This document shows positions 24,930-25,364 of a DNA stretch of 25,364 bases, piece by piece. The stretch lies in the NCBI GenBank assembly GCA_900767195.1, contig CAAFYG010000145.1:1-25364 (forward strand), given 5' to 3'. The DNA comes from Clostridia bacterium. Lineage in GTDB: Bacteria > Bacillota > Clostridia > Christensenellales > Borkfalkiaceae. Under the pieces are notes generated by a model, which did not search any database, had not been told where the DNA came from, and saw only the letters and a program-made list of their open reading frames with translations. Numbering within the stretch: position 1 is the first letter of the stretch; every line of letters begins with the position of its first letter. The position numbers were made by a program, and so were the translations under genes.

Positions 24930-25364
24930 ATGAAACTGACGTTCAGATGGTACGGGAAAAAAGATTGTATTCCCCTTGAATATATCAAACAAATACAGGG
25001 AATGACGGGCGTGGTAACGGCGGTGTACGACGTCCCCGTGGGCGAAGTGTGGCCGCTTGAAAAACTCAAACGGCTGAAAACGCTTGCAAACGGCGCGGGG
25101 CTTGAAATGGAAGTCATCGAGAGTATTCCCGTACACGAAGACATCAAGCTCGGCAAGCCCACGCGGGATAAACTCATCGCAAACTACGCGCAAAATATTA
25201 TCAATTGCGGCAAAGTCGGCGTGAAATGCGTATGCTATAACTTTATGCCCGTGTTCGACTGGTTCCGCACGAATCTGTACTATAAGCACTCGGACGGCAG
25301 CACGTCTCTTTCGTACAGCGAAGAAGATTTCAAAAAGTTGGATAAGCACAATCTGCGGCTTCCG
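24930..25364 (+). CDS. uxuA: Mannonate dehydratase, N-terminal part (runs off the window)
   Basis: The ATG follows the fucosidase stop by a single base, and 145 codons stay open to the window end. The sequence M-K-L-T-F-R-W-Y-G, then T-G-V-V-T-A-V-Y, then P-V-G-E-V-W, E-S-I-P-V-H-E-D-I-K and V-C-Y-N-F-M-P-V-F-D-W is the UxuA N-terminus. UxuA converts D-mannonate to 2-keto-3-deoxygluconate, the third step of glucuronate breakdown, using a divalent metal in a TIM barrel. Its place behind beta-glucuronidase links the operon to glucuronate use. The isomerase (UxaC) and fructuronate reductase (UxuB) would be expected further right. Confidence 0.95.
   Translation, partial: MKLTFRWYGKKDCIPLEYIKQIQGMTGVVTAVYDVPVGEVWPLEKLKRLKTLANGAGLEMEVIESIPVHEDIKLGKPTRDKLIANYAQNIINCGKVGVKCVCYNFMPVFDWFRTNLYYKHSDGSTSLSYSEEDFKKLDKHNLRLP

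Noticed and set aside
1..25364. CRISPR array, tRNA, rRNA, insertion sequence or phage genes
   Set aside because: I saw no spaced direct repeats, no tRNA cloverleaf or rRNA segments, and no transposase, integrase or phage structural motifs on either strand.

Overview
The window looks like chromosomal DNA of an uncultured gut-type Bacillota (Clostridia-like, possibly Christensenellales). It has moderate GC, AGGAGG-type ribosome sites, many lipoproteins with an XGC-K-type lipobox, CUT1 sugar ABC transport genes without their own ATPase, and Cys-pair and Ig-like surface modules typical of such genomes. The lineage is inference only. The first 19 bases are not genomic: they match the 3' end of the Illumina TruSeq read-2 adapter.

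Layout. (1) 20-2674: the 3' part of a large modular lipoprotein gene, cut inside its signal peptide by the contig edge and closed by an intrinsic terminator. (2) 2746-7439: three tightly packed cytoplasmic genes, a GH20-like glycosidase, an MBL-fold hydrolase and a GH78-type alpha-L-rhamnosidase, closed by a bidirectional terminator. (3) 7484-8314, minus strand: an AraC-family regulator, convergent with the GH78 gene and divergent from the transporter. (4) 8497 to the right edge: one apparent operon of at least 11 genes, starting from a near-consensus promoter at 8413-8441. It encodes a sugar-binding lipoprotein, two CUT1 permeases (the second interrupted by an in-frame amber codon), an Ig-like secreted protein, a DUF4838 lipoprotein, a Big_2 lipoprotein with a beta-helix-like tail, beta-glucuronidase, an SGNH esterase, a Cys-repeat metallophosphoesterase lipoprotein, GH29 alpha-L-fucosidase, and the start of mannonate dehydratase uxuA. 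No stretch over 300 bases lacks a gene.

How the parts may work together (inference). The recognisable GH20-like, GH78, GH2 and GH29 enzymes and the SGNH esterase have no signal peptide, so the locus looks built to import oligosaccharides through the ABC transporter and trim them inside the cell. Beta-glucuronidase releases glucuronate, and UxuA belongs to the glucuronate-fructuronate-mannonate-KDG route. Rhamnosidase, fucosidase and glucuronidase together fit a glycan with rhamnose-capped glucuronate and fucose, such as arabinogalactan-protein side chains, although host glycans or plant glucuronides are not excluded. The exported Ig-like, DUF4838, Big_2/beta-helix and Cys-repeat proteins are the least described part and could form a surface capture and pre-processing layer.

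The main points for a second look are the amber codon inside the second permease, the Ig plus beta-helix module present three times in two lipoproteins, the Cys-pair repeats shared by the first lipoprotein and the phosphoesterase, and the adapter remnant that creates a false start codon for the first gene.
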